Shown here: positions 41,655 through 51,036 of the stretch, in pieces
Layout: every line of letters begins with the position of its first letter
Numbering within the stretch: the stretch's first letter is position 1
Assembly: GCF_001029105.3 (NCBI RefSeq)
Contig: NZ_CP011807.3
Location: forward strand, 2,046,001 to 2,110,000
Source: Pandoraea faecigallinarum
Lineage (GTDB): Bacteria > Pseudomonadota > Gammaproteobacteria > Burkholderiales > Burkholderiaceae
Direction of reading: 5' to 3'
Length of the DNA: 64,000 nt
Program-made: the position numbers and the translations under genes
The notes under the pieces: generated by a model
What the model was told of the DNA's origin: nothing
The model's input: the letters and a program-made list of their open reading frames with translations, nothing else
Databases searched by the model: none

Positions 41655-42781
41655 GAAACCGTTCCAGTCTTGGGTTGTTGCGCCCGTTGCGCCGCGAGCT
41701 GGTTTTTCAGCTGCACGAGGCTTGGCGTGACGATCGGCACGAAGGCGGCCTCGCGTTGACGCCGCGCCACCCCCGAGACACCGCGCAGATAACCGCGTCC
41801 TCCGCCAGTTTGCACTTCGAGCGTGGCGGCGTCGTGAACCAGTTCCGCCAGCGCAATGCGCAGCTTGAAGAGACTTGCCGGTGTGTCGACGAATTCGCCT
41901 TGCGCCACCCCGGTCTTCAGGCGTGCGGTCAGGGTATCGAGTTGTTCCGTGAGCGCGGCGACGTCGTCGGCGACGGCCGCACGGGCGCCCGGCCCGCCGT
42001 CGTGGGTCCCCGTCAGGCTACGTCGCGCGAGGCCCAGCGACATGCCGCATTGCAAGCCAAGGAATGCGGGGCGAACGCGTGTGAGCCACGCCGGTGCATT
42101 CTCGGCAATGCGGTCGTCCTCGGTCAGCGGCGTATCGGTCATCTGCAATGCCGCTGTGTTCGTGCCGCGCAGGCCGATCAGGTCCAGATCGTCGCTACGT
42201 GCTACGCCCGGCGCATGGTGCGCGATGGCGAAGATCGACGGTGCACCGCCAGCCTCATGATCGACGGCAGCCGCGGCGACGAATCCCTGTTTGCGCAGGT
42301 TCGTGATCCAGGGCAGCCCGCCGTTCACTCGCCAGGCCGGGGCGCTGTTGCTGCCCGTGGTCTGCGTTGCACGAATTTGCAGTGGCTCTATGGCACAGAG
42401 GTACTTCATGGCGTTCGACAGCCCGGTAGCACCGGCGAGTTCGCCGCTGAGCAGGGCGGGCAACAGCCGCTCGCGCAGGCCCCGGTTCGGGCTTTGCAGC
42501 AAATATTCAATGAACGTGCGCTGTCCCCACAGCACGAAGGCCGCCGCGAACGAATGCCCGGCCACGTCGGCGACGCTGTCGATGGCATCTCCAATGGTGC
42601 CGCCAGCCCCGCCGAGTTCGGCCGGCACGCCGATGCGCAATAGCCCGGCGCTCGCCAGTTGCGGAACGACGTCGCCGCTGAGCGTCGCGTCGGTGTCTAG
42701 CGTTTCGGCGTGGGCGTCGAGCCAGGCCGCTAGCGCTGGTGCGCGCGCGGCCAGGCCGCACAGGCTGGCGTGGGTGCTCAT
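41651..42781 (-). CDS. Acyl-CoA-dehydrogenase-fold flavoprotein
   Basis: A 376-aa protein of the acyl-CoA dehydrogenase superfamily. Features: N-terminal helical domain with LLRIGVPAELGGAGG, middle beta domain (PAWRVNGGLPWITN, LIGLRGTNTAALQM), and a C-terminal helical domain ending AATLEVQTGGGRGYLRG. The catalytic Glu of true dehydrogenases is not obvious. Members linked to NitT/TauT transporters include flavin monooxygenases of the DszC/SfnB type, which attack sulfur or nitrogen compounds. I infer an oxidative role on the imported compound. 4-bp overlaps on both sides. Confidence 0.8.
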   Translation of the reverse strand: MSTHASLCGLAARAPALAAWLDAHAETLDTDATLSGDVVPQLASAGLLRIGVPAELGGAGGTIGDAIDSVADVAGHSFAAAFVLWGQRTFIEYLLQSPNRGLRERLLPALLSGELAGATGLSNAMKYLCAIEPLQIRATQTTGSNSAPAWRVNGGLPWITNLRKQGFVAAAAVDHEAGGAPSIFAIAHHAPGVARSDDLDLIGLRGTNTAALQMTDTPLTEDDRIAENAPAWLTRVRPAFLGLQCGMSLGLARRSLTGTHDGGPGARAAVADDVAALTEQLDTLTARLKTGVAQGEFVDTPASLFKLRIALAELVHDAATLEVQTGGGRGYLRGVSGVARRQREAAFVPIVTPSLVQLKNQLAAQRAQQPKTGTVS

Positions 42782-43344
42782 GCTGCCTTCGCCTTCGGTT
42801 CCCAGCGGTAGGCCGCCAGTTGGGGGTTCAGTTCGTTCTGCGAAAGATTATTCGAAAAGTTGCACAGCGTGGCGAGCGACACGCCAAGCACCACTTCCAG
42901 CGCGGCGGCATCGTCGAAGCCAGCTGCCTTGAAGGCGGCGAGTTTGGCGTCCGACACCGCACCCCGTGTGGCAATGATGGCGCGCGTGAAGACGGCGACA
43001 GCGTCCAGCCTGGCGTCGGAGAGTTTGTCCTGATCGCGGATTGCATTGAGGAGCGCTTCGGGCAATTGCGCCTTCTTGAGCGCGACGGCGGTGTGGCCCG
43101 CCACGCAGAAACCGCAGCCGTGAATGCCGGCGGCAGTGATCTGCACGACCTCGCGTTCGGCGAGCGTGAGGCTGGCGCGAGCGTTGATGGCGCCGACGCT
43201 CAGATAGGTTTCCAGCGCGGTGGGGGCATTGGCGAGCGACGCGACCAGATTCGGCAGGAATCCGTTCGCCGCGAGCGACTTTTCCAGAAACGGACGGCTC
43301 GCCTCCGGGGCGGTCTCAAGGGTATGCAATGGCAGTCGGCTCAT
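42778..43344 (-). CDS. Carboxymuconolactone decarboxylase/AhpD-fold protein
   Basis: A 188-aa helical protein with the redox CxxC of the AhpD fold in GIHGCGFCVAGHTAVALKK (C, C and the following His of the relay). This fits a peroxidase-like or thiol-disulfide role more than decarboxylation. Start MSRLPLHTLE at 43344 follows AAGGAGC. It is the first structural gene after the AraC regulator and overlaps the flavoprotein gene by 4 bp. Confidence 0.88.
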   Translation of the reverse strand: MSRLPLHTLETAPEASRPFLEKSLAANGFLPNLVASLANAPTALETYLSVGAINARASLTLAEREVVQITAAGIHGCGFCVAGHTAVALKKAQLPEALLNAIRDQDKLSDARLDAVAVFTRAIIATRGAVSDAKLAAFKAAGFDDAAALEVVLGVSLATLCNFSNNLSQNELNPQLAAYRWEPKAKAA

Positions 43345-43546
43345 ATCGGGCTCCTTACAATCGAGCATCCATTGTGCGCAAGGCCGGAGGAGCGCTCAAT
43401 GCGCGCCCGTCTGAAAATTCTGCGGATTTGTCTCATCGGGCGGCGGATGTGGCCGACGGCCGGCTCGTCCTGGGATGGGTTTGCGCTTGCGGCGTTTCCG
43501 AAAAAGGTGGCGGTGGTGCGGTGCCAGGGTTCGCGCGGCGTGCGGA

Positions 43547-44665
43547 TCAGTGAAGCGGGTACGCCGTCGAGGCGGTGGCCGTGCGCGGCGATGGCAATGG
43601 CGACGGCGATGTCGTTTGCGGGGCCGCGCCGGCCGTCTGGCGCCGCCACGCGCCTGGCTGGATGCCCGTCACGCGCTTGAAGGCCTGCGCAAACGCCGAT
43701 TCGGATTGGTAGCCGACTTGTTCGGCGGCCTCCGGTAGCGGCACGCCGGCGCGAAGCAGCGCAGCCGCTGTTTTCATCCTCACAAGTGTGACGAATTGCG
43801 CGGGCGGCTGGCCGCCGATCTCCGCGAATTGCTTGCAGAAACGCGCTCGTGACATGTGGACGAATTCGGCCATGCTGTCTGTCGTCCAACGCTCCCCCGG
43901 CGACTCGATGATCGCCGCGGCAAGACGCCCGAATGCATCGCGACGCATCAGCCGCCACATCCCCGGAGCGACGTCCTGCGCATGCACCGCTTCGCGCAAC
44001 GCGTAGTAGAAAAGCAGATCGGTGAGCCGGGCAAGCAGGGGCGACGGCGTATCGCCGGGCCGGCGGGCTTCCGCCTGAATCAGCGCGAAGATCTGGGTCA
44101 TGCCCGCCAGCCGGCCACTGTCGCGGCGGGCAACGATCGGGTTCGGCAGCATGCCCAGGACCAGCGTGTCCAGCTCGGTGCGGAATTCGAAGAAGCCGCA
44201 GGCGAGGGCGACGGTGGTCCCCGTGCCGGGCGCTGTGCGCGGCGTGGAGGGCAGCGGCGTCATCTTGCCCGCGCGTGCCGTGAGGTCGGCCGGCGGCGTC
44301 GCGTCCGGGGTGAGGGCATGGGCTACGTCGGAGAGCAGAAAAACGGCATCGCCCGCGTTCAACGTGAGCGTACGGGGCGAGCGGCCCGCGCCGGCGTCGA
44401 GGTGCAGATAGCAGCCGCCGTCCAGTACCACGTGGAAGCTTGCCCGCTGGTAGCCCGCCGTGGACGCCTGATAAACACCGCAATATTCGCCGACGTGGAA
44501 TAGCGTGCTTTTAAGTTCGAGCCCCGCGAGCAACCAGTCGGCGACCTGCTCGGGATGGTCGGGGTGGCCCGAAAGCGCCATCGGCGTGCTCGCGCATGAG
44601 AGCGTGACCCCCGTCGCGTCCGCCGTCTGCGCGACCTCCGCCAAAGCACTTCGATCCCGCGCCAT
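43547..44665 (-). CDS. AraC-family transcriptional regulator
   Basis: A 372-aa regulator. N-terminal cupin-type sensor (about 50-215: TLFHVGEYCGVYQAS, GGCYLHLD, LNAGDAVFLL), then two helix-turn-helix motifs (TTDSMAEFVHMSRARFCKQF and LPEAAEQVGYQSESAFAQAF). The C-terminal 35 residues are Thr/Pro/Ser-rich and probably disordered. Start at 44665 (MARDRSALAEV) has GGGGG nearby. It is directly upstream of, and co-oriented with, the CMD-flavoprotein-ABC genes and probably controls them. Confidence 0.9.
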   Translation of the reverse strand: MARDRSALAEVAQTADATGVTLSCASTPMALSGHPDHPEQVADWLLAGLELKSTLFHVGEYCGVYQASTAGYQRASFHVVLDGGCYLHLDAGAGRSPRTLTLNAGDAVFLLSDVAHALTPDATPPADLTARAGKMTPLPSTPRTAPGTGTTVALACGFFEFRTELDTLVLGMLPNPIVARRDSGRLAGMTQIFALIQAEARRPGDTPSPLLARLTDLLFYYALREAVHAQDVAPGMWRLMRRDAFGRLAAAIIESPGERWTTDSMAEFVHMSRARFCKQFAEIGGQPPAQFVTLVRMKTAAALLRAGVPLPEAAEQVGYQSESAFAQAFKRVTGIQPGAWRRQTAGAAPQTTSPSPLPSPRTATASTAYPLH

Positions 44666-44878
44666 GTCAAACCCCCGCCTCCAAGCGCCTTTTCCGGCAA
44701 AACATCCATCCTCCCCACCGACATTCGGCAACACAACTATTTTTTCGTTGGATGCTTATTCCGGGGCGGAGGTAAGGCGAGGGCCGGGTTGCGGTGCGTG
44801 ACCTCGGCATCGCGATGCTTTCCGAGGGGGGGGGGGCGCACAACGTACGCGGACACTGCTTTCGGGACAGGAATGAAA

Positions 44879-44908
44879 AAAGCCGACGATCTTTCGATCA
44901 TCGGCTTT
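44879..44908 (-). terminator. Terminator of tRNA-Leu copy A
   Basis: GCCGA-C-GATC / GATC-A-TCGGC hairpin with A- and T-tracts on either side, so it reads as a terminator in both directions. It lies 12 bp past the tRNA 3' end. Confidence 0.85.
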
Positions 44909-44919
44909 CCGAATTTGTT

Positions 44920-45004
<85 letters not shown>

Positions 45005-45046
45005 CCCGTCAGCTCGCTTACTGCTTGCTCGCTGCGAAGAAGTGAG

Positions 45047-45075
45047 ATTATGCCGAGGGCGCTTGGGGCTGTCAA
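45047..45075 (-). promoter_or_regulatory. Sigma-70 promoter of tRNA-Leu copy A
   Basis: Minus-strand TTGACA and CATAAT separated by exactly 17 bp, about 43 bp before the tRNA 5' end. Confidence 0.85.
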
Positions 45076-45144
45076 CACTGGGATGCAAAAAAATTCAAAA
45101 ATCTTTCGCGCATCCCGTCCATCCCCGCCGCGGCGCCTTCGAAC

Positions 45145-46059
45145 TCACGCCGCCCGCCCCATATGCTCCGAGCGGATCATGTCGATCAAATGACGCAAGC
45201 CCGGTAATGTCTGGCGCCGGCTTGGGTAATACATCGACAGGGGTGGGCCGTCCACCGCCCAATCCGTCAATACTGCCTCCAGCGTGCCATTCGCCAGTTC
45301 CGTCGATACGTTGCGCTCCAGGACATACCCCAGCCCGAGACCCCCAACGGCGGCCGCAATCACGCCGTCGCTTTCGTTGATGCTCAACGCGCCCGGCACA
45401 TCCAGCTCCAGCGCCGTCGCACCATTGCCCAACTCCCACTTGTACAGCGTGTTGTCGCCCAGGCGCATCCGGATGCAATTGTGCGACATCAAGTCCTGCG
45501 GCACCTTCGGCCGCCCATGGCGCGCAATGTACTTCGGCGATGCCACCACAATCCACCTGAGCGCGGGCGTGAGCGGCGTTGCAATCATGTCACCCGGCAC
45601 CGTGTCGCCATAACGCATGCCTGCATCGAAACCCTCGGCCACAATGTCCAGCATCCGGTCGTCGACGGTCACGTCCAGCTCGATGTCCGGATAAGACGCC
45701 ACGAAACGCGGCAGGATCGGATCGAGCAGCAAACGCGCCGCGTCGCGCGGCACGTTCAGGCGCAGACGCCCGGCCGGCGACGCTCGATATCGGTCGAGCG
45801 CGCCGATCGCGGACGCAATCTGCTCAAGGCCCTGTTCCAATTCCTTCGCCAGGGCCGCGCCGGCAGCCGTGGGCGAGACGGAGCGACTCGTGCGATTCAA
45901 CAACTTCACGCCCAGACGCGCCTCCAGATTGCGCATCGCGTGGCTCAGTGCGGAGGTCGTCACGCCCAGTTCTGCGGCGGCCTCACGGAAACTCTGCCGG
46001 CGGCAGATGGTGACAAAAACGTTCAAATCGGCAAGCTCGCCGCGAGTGAAGGCAGGCAT
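45145..46059 (-). CDS. LysR-family transcriptional regulator
   Basis: A 304-aa regulator. N-terminal winged HTH (FREAAAELGVTTSALSHAMRNLEARLGVKLLNR), linker helix, then a type-2 periplasmic-binding-like effector domain (GRLRLNVPRDAARLLLDPILP, GFDAGMRYGD, NCIRMRL, VAAAVGGLGLGYV-type end). Start MPAFTRGELADLNVF at 46059. No signal for its ligand. The SDR gene at 46324 is on the same strand upstream. It lies inside the block bounded by the tRNA-Leu repeats. Confidence 0.92.
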   Translation of the reverse strand: MPAFTRGELADLNVFVTICRRQSFREAAAELGVTTSALSHAMRNLEARLGVKLLNRTSRSVSPTAAGAALAKELEQGLEQIASAIGALDRYRASPAGRLRLNVPRDAARLLLDPILPRFVASYPDIELDVTVDDRMLDIVAEGFDAGMRYGDTVPGDMIATPLTPALRWIVVASPKYIARHGRPKVPQDLMSHNCIRMRLGDNTLYKWELGNGATALELDVPGALSINESDGVIAAAVGGLGLGYVLERNVSTELANGTLEAVLTDWAVDGPPLSMYYPSRRQTLPGLRHLIDMIRSEHMGRAA

Positions 46060-46269
46060 GTATTTCCCAACAAGTATCAAGCAACGAAAACCAAAACACC
46101 CGACAAGCCCAACGAATTAAGCGTCCGTTGAACGGTATTCAATTTTTTGTGAGGCAAATTCTACCGATTTCCCCGGGACTCCGGACGGCGCCGGGCGTGA
46201 AGTGACGCAAACGCTACACATTCACATCGCCGCGACGCCGCTTGGCCGAAAACGTCTCGCAAAACGCAG

Positions 46270-46296
46270 AAGGGCGATTCACGGGGAATCGCCCTT
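46270..46296 (-). terminator. Terminator of the atypical SDR gene
   Basis: AAGGGCGATTC-ACGGG-GAATCGCCCTT perfect 11-bp stem, 27 bp past the SDR stop on the minus strand. On the plus strand TTGTTTTT follows it, so it also fits reverse termination. Confidence 0.8.
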
Positions 46297-46323
46297 GTTT
46301 TTCGTCACGTCATGGACGGCGCA

Positions 46324-46983
46324 TCACGCATCCACGAAAATGACCTGTCCGGTAATGAAGCTGTCGACGCATCGCCGAAACGCCTTGCCGACCAATTTGT
46401 CGGCGACCGGTTGATAGCCGGGCATCATGTCCCGGTAGTCTTCCCAGGCGGACTCGATCACCGTGGGGTTCACGGCGTTGATCCGGATGCCTCGCGGCAG
46501 TTCGTGCGCGACGCATTTGACGAAGGTGTCGATGGCGCCGCTGGTGGTGGCATCCGCAATGCCTTTCGGCATCGGTTTGACGTTGAGAATGCCGGAAATC
46601 AATGTGAAGGATCCGCCCTCGCGGATGTATTTCAACCCTTCCCGTACGACGTTCATCTGGCCCACCAGCTTGCTTGCGATGGTGGTGGCCCATTGGTCGT
46701 TCGTCATCGATTCGAAATCGGCGTATTCGCAATGCCCCACTGCGCTGATGACGGCGTCGAACGGCCCGTGGTGTTCGATGACGTCCTGGAACAGCGTCGA
46801 AACCGAGTCGACGTCGGTGATGTCGACCCGCAGATGTCGCGCGTCGCCGCCACCGCCGCGCCGGCTGGCCATGATGACCTCATGCTCACCGAGATCGGTC
46901 ATGGCTGCCTGTCCGATGTGCCCTTTCGCGCCAATGACGATCACGCGCTTTTGATCCTGCCTGTTCTTGATGCCGAGACTCAT
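46324..46983 (-). CDS. Atypical short-chain dehydrogenase (no YxxxK)
   Basis: A 219-aa Rossmann protein with cofactor motif VIVIGAKGHIGQAAM, acidic DITDVDS and the Ser-containing LISGILNV. At the place of catalytic YxxxK the sequence is ADATTSGAIDTF, so Tyr and Lys are missing. PRGIRINAVNPTVIES follows normally. This matches a small SDR subgroup that lacks the canonical tetrad. It may still reduce a substrate by another mechanism, or sense NAD(P). Start MSLGIKNRQDQ at 46983 with GAGGAAAA. Divergent from the second LysR gene (103-bp gap), the classical LysR-target arrangement. Confidence 0.85.
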   Translation of the reverse strand: MSLGIKNRQDQKRVIVIGAKGHIGQAAMTDLGEHEVIMASRRGGGGDARHLRVDITDVDSVSTLFQDVIEHHGPFDAVISAVGHCEYADFESMTNDQWATTIASKLVGQMNVVREGLKYIREGGSFTLISGILNVKPMPKGIADATTSGAIDTFVKCVAHELPRGIRINAVNPTVIESAWEDYRDMMPGYQPVADKLVGKAFRRCVDSFITGQVIFVDA

Positions 46984-47086
46984 TTGGTTTTCCTCGTTCG
47001 GTCCATTCGAAAACGAGGTGCCATCATAAAAATCCACTGCTCAGTGGTAAATCAAGTGCCAGTTGTATCCGTTACAAGGAATCGTT

Positions 47087-48052
47087 GTGGATAGTGTCGA
47101 TCTCAAACATATGCGAATTTTTCTGCGACTCGTGCGAGAGAAAAGTGCATCGAAAGTGGCCTTCGAAACGGGCATGTCGCAGCAGGCGATCAGCGGGTAT
47201 CTGAAGCGGCTCCGGGATGCACTGCCACATGAGATTTTTCTGCGCCATAGCAACGGAATCGAGCCGACGGATTTTGCGCTGGAAGTGGCCCGCAAGTTCG
47301 AGCGCGCGCTCGATGAGGTCGACGGCGTATTTCGTCCGGAGATGTTCGACCCGGCGTCGGTGGATCGGTGTGTCGGCGTCATCGCCAACGAGTACGCGCA
47401 GATGTCGATGCTGCCCAGATTCCTCGCGAGGGTTCGTGAGGCTGCGCCGGGTATCCGGTTCAAGGTGCTGGATTTCGATGGCGCGACCCATGCGGCACAA
47501 CTCGCAAAAGGCGATGCGGAACTGGTGCTCGGGTTCTCCGCGTTTTTCGATGGCTCGCTAATGAGAACGGCGCTTGCGGATGAGCAGTACTGCTGCGTTG
47601 TGGGGGAGGGCTCCCGGATCGCGGGCGAGATCCGGGACGTCGCGGATGTCGGAAAGTTTGCGCGCGTGGATTTTGCGCACAGCAGCAGTTATTCGGGCGA
47701 TCTCGTGTCGCAGTTTCTTGCTGCGCACGGGGTGCGTTGTGCGCCGGTGGCGACGCTGGCTTGTTACACCTCACTCAAGCCGTTTCTCGATTTCAACGAC
47801 GCGCTCGCTTTCGTGCCTCGTTCGGTCGCGACGGCGTGCCGGTTGAGATGCATCGATCTCGATGTCATGCCGGAGGTGTTCAGCGTTGCCGTCGGGTGGC
47901 ATCGCAGGACGTCGGGGAATCCCATGGGGATCTGGCTGCGTGAGATGGCGGGCCGGTGTTTGGGGGACGTTGGGGCCGATGCCGCCTCGAAGCGAGGCCT
48001 TCCGGGGCACCGGGCAACGCGCGCGGGGACACCGCTTTCAGGGCAGGAATGA
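47087..48052 (+). CDS. LysR-family transcriptional regulator
   Basis: A 321-aa regulator with N-terminal HTH (LKHMRIFLRLVREKSASKVAFE, TGMSQQAISGYLKRLRDAL) and an effector domain (RCVGVIANEYAQMSMLPRFLAR). Start is GTG at 47087 (VDSVDLKHMRIF), which has AAGGA six bases upstream; a TTG 24 bp earlier is less likely. It probably controls the divergent SDR gene. Its last codons run into the right-hand tRNA repeat: the stop is 9 bp inside it, so its C-terminus (SKRGLPGHRATRAGTPLSGQE) may have been replaced when the repeat arose. Upstream DNA is less GC-rich than its neighbours. Confidence 0.88.
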   Translation: MDSVDLKHMRIFLRLVREKSASKVAFETGMSQQAISGYLKRLRDALPHEIFLRHSNGIEPTDFALEVARKFERALDEVDGVFRPEMFDPASVDRCVGVIANEYAQMSMLPRFLARVREAAPGIRFKVLDFDGATHAAQLAKGDAELVLGFSAFFDGSLMRTALADEQYCCVVGEGSRIAGEIRDVADVGKFARVDFAHSSSYSGDLVSQFLAAHGVRCAPVATLACYTSLKPFLDFNDALAFVPRSVATACRLRCIDLDVMPEVFSVAVGWHRRTSGNPMGIWLREMAGRCLGDVGADAASKRGLPGHRATRAGTPLSGQE

Positions 48053-48054
48053 AA

Positions 48055-48084
48055 AAAGCCGACGATCTTTCGATCATCGGCTTT
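48055..48084 (-). terminator. Terminator of tRNA-Leu copy B (bidirectional)
   Basis: Same hairpin as in copy A. Because the LysR gene ends at 48052, it also serves as that gene's plus-strand terminator. Confidence 0.85.
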
Positions 48085-48095
48085 CCGAATTTGTC

Positions 48096-48180
<85 letters not shown>

Positions 48181-48222
48181 CCCGTCAGCTCGCTTACTGC
48201 TTGCTCGCTGCGAAGAAGTGAG

Positions 48223-48251
48223 ATTATCCGTATGTGACGCGGGAGTGTCAA
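48223..48251 (-). promoter_or_regulatory. Sigma-70 promoter of tRNA-Leu copy B
   Basis: TTGACA, 17 bp, GATAAT. The -35 and spacer differ in sequence from copy A apart from the hexamers, so the repeat ends within the -10 box and each copy has its own promoter. Confidence 0.82.
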
Positions 48252-48459
48252 CACTTTCAGGTGAAATATTTTCGTTTCCCTCGCTCGCTTCCATCGGCAC
48301 GCTCAAATTCCGCACAGGTGGCAGTTTTCGTGAGGTTTGCCGTATGATTGTCGCTGACTGTAAGACGCCGCTCCCCGCGCGTCATACAACACCACGGACC
48401 GTCGGGCGCATGGTGCGCCACTCGGCCGGATTCCACCGGCACAGTAACGCTACCGACCT

Positions 48460-51036
48460 TTGAGCAAATATCCCTATCCGATCCCGAGCCGCGAAGAAAT
48501 CCTCGGTGTCCTGCGCACCGCCGACTCCGCGCTGTCCGCCAACGATATCGCCGAAGCCCTGGCCATCAAGAAGCAGGAGCGCGAAGGTTTCTTCAAGCGC
48601 CTTGCCGCCATGGAGCGCGATGACCAGATCCGCCTCGACCGGCGTGGCTACTATCAACTGACGCATCCGTCGAACTTCATCGCGGGCCGTGTCATCGGCC
48701 ATCGCGATGGCTACGGCTTCGCCGTGCGTGACGACGACGGCGACGATCTCTTCCTTCCGAACGAGGAAATGAAGAAGGTCATGCACAACGACCGGGTCCT
48801 GCTGCGCATCGCCGGCTACGATCGCCGCGGTCGCCCCGAAGGCCATATCGTCGAAGTCGTGAGCCGCGCCAACACCCACGTCATCGGGCGTCTTCTCAAC
48901 GAGAACGGCGTCATGGTCGTCGCGCCCGAAGACAAGCGCATCGGTCACGATATCCTCATCCCGCCGCGCGCCCAGGGCAAAGCGAAAGTCGGGCAGGTCG
49001 TCTCCGTCGAACTCACCGATTACCCCAGCCGCTACAGCCAGCCCATCGGCCGAGTGTCGGAAGTCCTCGGCGATATCGACGACCCCGGCATGGAAATCGA
49101 AATCGCCGTGCGCAAGTACGGTGTGCCGCATCAGTTCTCCGCCGAAGCGCTCGCCGCCGCCGGCGCGCTTCCCGATGAGGTGCGCACCCCCGACCTGCGC
49201 CATCGCATCGACCTGCGCGACGTCCCGCTGGTGACGATCGACGGCGAAGATGCCCGCGACTTCGACGACGCCGTCTACTGCGAACCCGCCAAGGTCGGAC
49301 GCAGCAACGGCTTCCGTCTGATCGTCGCCATCGCCGATGTGTCGCACTATGTCGTGCCGGGCGGCCCGCTCGACGCCGATGCGCTCACGCGCAGCACCTC
49401 CGTCTATTTCCCGCGCCGTGTCATTCCGATGCTGCCGGAGAAGCTTTCGAACGGCCTGTGTTCGCTGAACCCGGACGTCGACCGCTGTGTCCTCGTGTGC
49501 GATGCGCTCATCGCGCCGAACGGCGAAGTGAAGGCATACCAGTTCTATCCGGCGGTTATTCACTCCGCGGCGCGTCTGACCTACACGGAAGTCGCGGCCG
49601 TGCTCGGTAATACGAAGGGCGCCGAAGCGCAGCGGCGTGCCGCGCTGCTGCCGCACCTCCAGAATCTGTACGAGTTGTACAAGGTGCTCGCCAAGGCGCG
49701 TAAATCGCGCGGCGCCATCGAGTTCGATTCGACGGAGACGTACATCGTATGCAACGCGCAGGGCAAGATCGAACAGATTCTGCCCCGCACGCGAAACGAT
49801 GCCCACCGTCTCATCGAGGAGTGCATGCTCACGGCCAACGTGTGTGCGGCGGATTTCCTCAAACGCCACAAGCAGGCGGGCCTTTATCGCATTCACGCGG
49901 GGCCGTCCGGCGAACGCCTCCAGGTGCTGCGCACGTTCCTCAAAACGCTTGGGCTCTCGCTCGGCGGCGGCGACGAGCCGGCCACGTCCGATTATGCGGA
50001 ACTGATGACGCAGATCGAAACACGGCCCGACGCGCCCATGCTCCAGACGATGCTGCTGCGCTCGATGCAGCAGGCCGTCTACAGCCCGGACAACATCGGC
50101 CACTTCGGTCTCGCGTACCCGGCCTACACGCACTTCACGAGTCCGATTCGTCGCTATCCGGACTTGCTTACGCACCGTGCCATCAAGGCGATCCTCGCCG
50201 GCAAGAAGTACGAGCCGGAGATTCCGGCCGGTGTGGAGCTGACGACGGGGTTGTCGCCGCATGCCCGCAAGCTTCAGAAGGACGACGACGCCAAAGGCAA
50301 GAAGTCGCCGGCCGTGAAAAAGCGCGTCGCGATCTGGGACGAACTCGGCCTGCATTGCTCCGCCAACGAGCGCCGCGCCGACGAAGCCTCGCGCGACGTG
50401 GAGGCCTGGCTCAAGTGCTACTTCATGCGCGACAAGCTTGGCGAGGAATATGGTGGCACGGTCAGCGCCGTCACCTCGTTCGGCATCTTCGTGCAGCTCG
50501 ACGACCTGTTCATCGAAGGCCTCGTTCACGTCACGGAACTGGGCAGCGATTATTTCCAGTTCGACGAAGTTCGCCACGAGTTGCGCGGCGAGCGTACGGG
50601 CATTCGCTATCGGCTGACCGATCGCGTGCGCGTGCAGGTAAGCCGTGTGGATCTGGACGCTCGCAAGATCGACTTCCGCCTCGTGCGCGAACCGAACGCC
50701 CGCTCGCTGGCCAAGACGTCCGGTCGCAGCGAGCGGGGTGGCGCGCCCGCGCCGTCGCCGGCGGCGGGCACGCCCGGTATCGCCGGTTCGGCGAGCCCCG
50801 GACCGAGCATTCGTCAGTTGCCCAAGGGCGGCGCGTTGCTCAACGGCGTGCAACCCGCGCCGGCCGGCAAGCGTCCGGCCAAGCCGAAGTCGGCCAAGGT
50901 GAAGGCCGCACGCGCGGAACGGGGTGCGGGCTCCGCGAAGCGTAGTGGTGGTGCTGGCGGTGGAAGCGGTGGCGGCAAGGCGCCGGCGAAACGTCAGGGC
51001 GGTCCGGGCGGTCAGGCGAAAAAGCCGCGCCGCTGA
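48460..51036 (+). CDS. rnr: Ribonuclease R
   Basis: An 858-aa 3'-5' exoribonuclease that degrades structured RNA and works in rRNA and tmRNA-linked quality control. Order: N-terminal HTH (about 1-70), two cold-shock domains, RNB catalytic domain with DGEDARDFDDAV and four Asp ligands, S1 domain (GGTVSAVTSFGIFVQLDD), then a 130-residue basic low-complexity tail of Lys, Ala, Gly and Pro. The start appears to be TTG at 48460 (MSKYPYPIPSREEIL). rlmB follows 270 bp downstream, the usual partner order. Confidence 0.97.
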   Translation: MSKYPYPIPSREEILGVLRTADSALSANDIAEALAIKKQEREGFFKRLAAMERDDQIRLDRRGYYQLTHPSNFIAGRVIGHRDGYGFAVRDDDGDDLFLPNEEMKKVMHNDRVLLRIAGYDRRGRPEGHIVEVVSRANTHVIGRLLNENGVMVVAPEDKRIGHDILIPPRAQGKAKVGQVVSVELTDYPSRYSQPIGRVSEVLGDIDDPGMEIEIAVRKYGVPHQFSAEALAAAGALPDEVRTPDLRHRIDLRDVPLVTIDGEDARDFDDAVYCEPAKVGRSNGFRLIVAIADVSHYVVPGGPLDADALTRSTSVYFPRRVIPMLPEKLSNGLCSLNPDVDRCVLVCDALIAPNGEVKAYQFYPAVIHSAARLTYTEVAAVLGNTKGAEAQRRAALLPHLQNLYELYKVLAKARKSRGAIEFDSTETYIVCNAQGKIEQILPRTRNDAHRLIEECMLTANVCAADFLKRHKQAGLYRIHAGPSGERLQVLRTFLKTLGLSLGGGDEPATSDYAELMTQIETRPDAPMLQTMLLRSMQQAVYSPDNIGHFGLAYPAYTHFTSPIRRYPDLLTHRAIKAILAGKKYEPEIPAGVELTTGLSPHARKLQKDDDAKGKKSPAVKKRVAIWDELGLHCSANERRADEASRDVEAWLKCYFMRDKLGEEYGGTVSAVTSFGIFVQLDDLFIEGLVHVTELGSDYFQFDEVRHELRGERTGIRYRLTDRVRVQVSRVDLDARKIDFRLVREPNARSLAKTSGRSERGGAPAPSPAAGTPGIAGSASPGPSIRQLPKGGALLNGVQPAPAGKRPAKPKSAKVKAARAERGAGSAKRSGGAGGGSGGGKAPAKRQGGPGGQAKKPRR

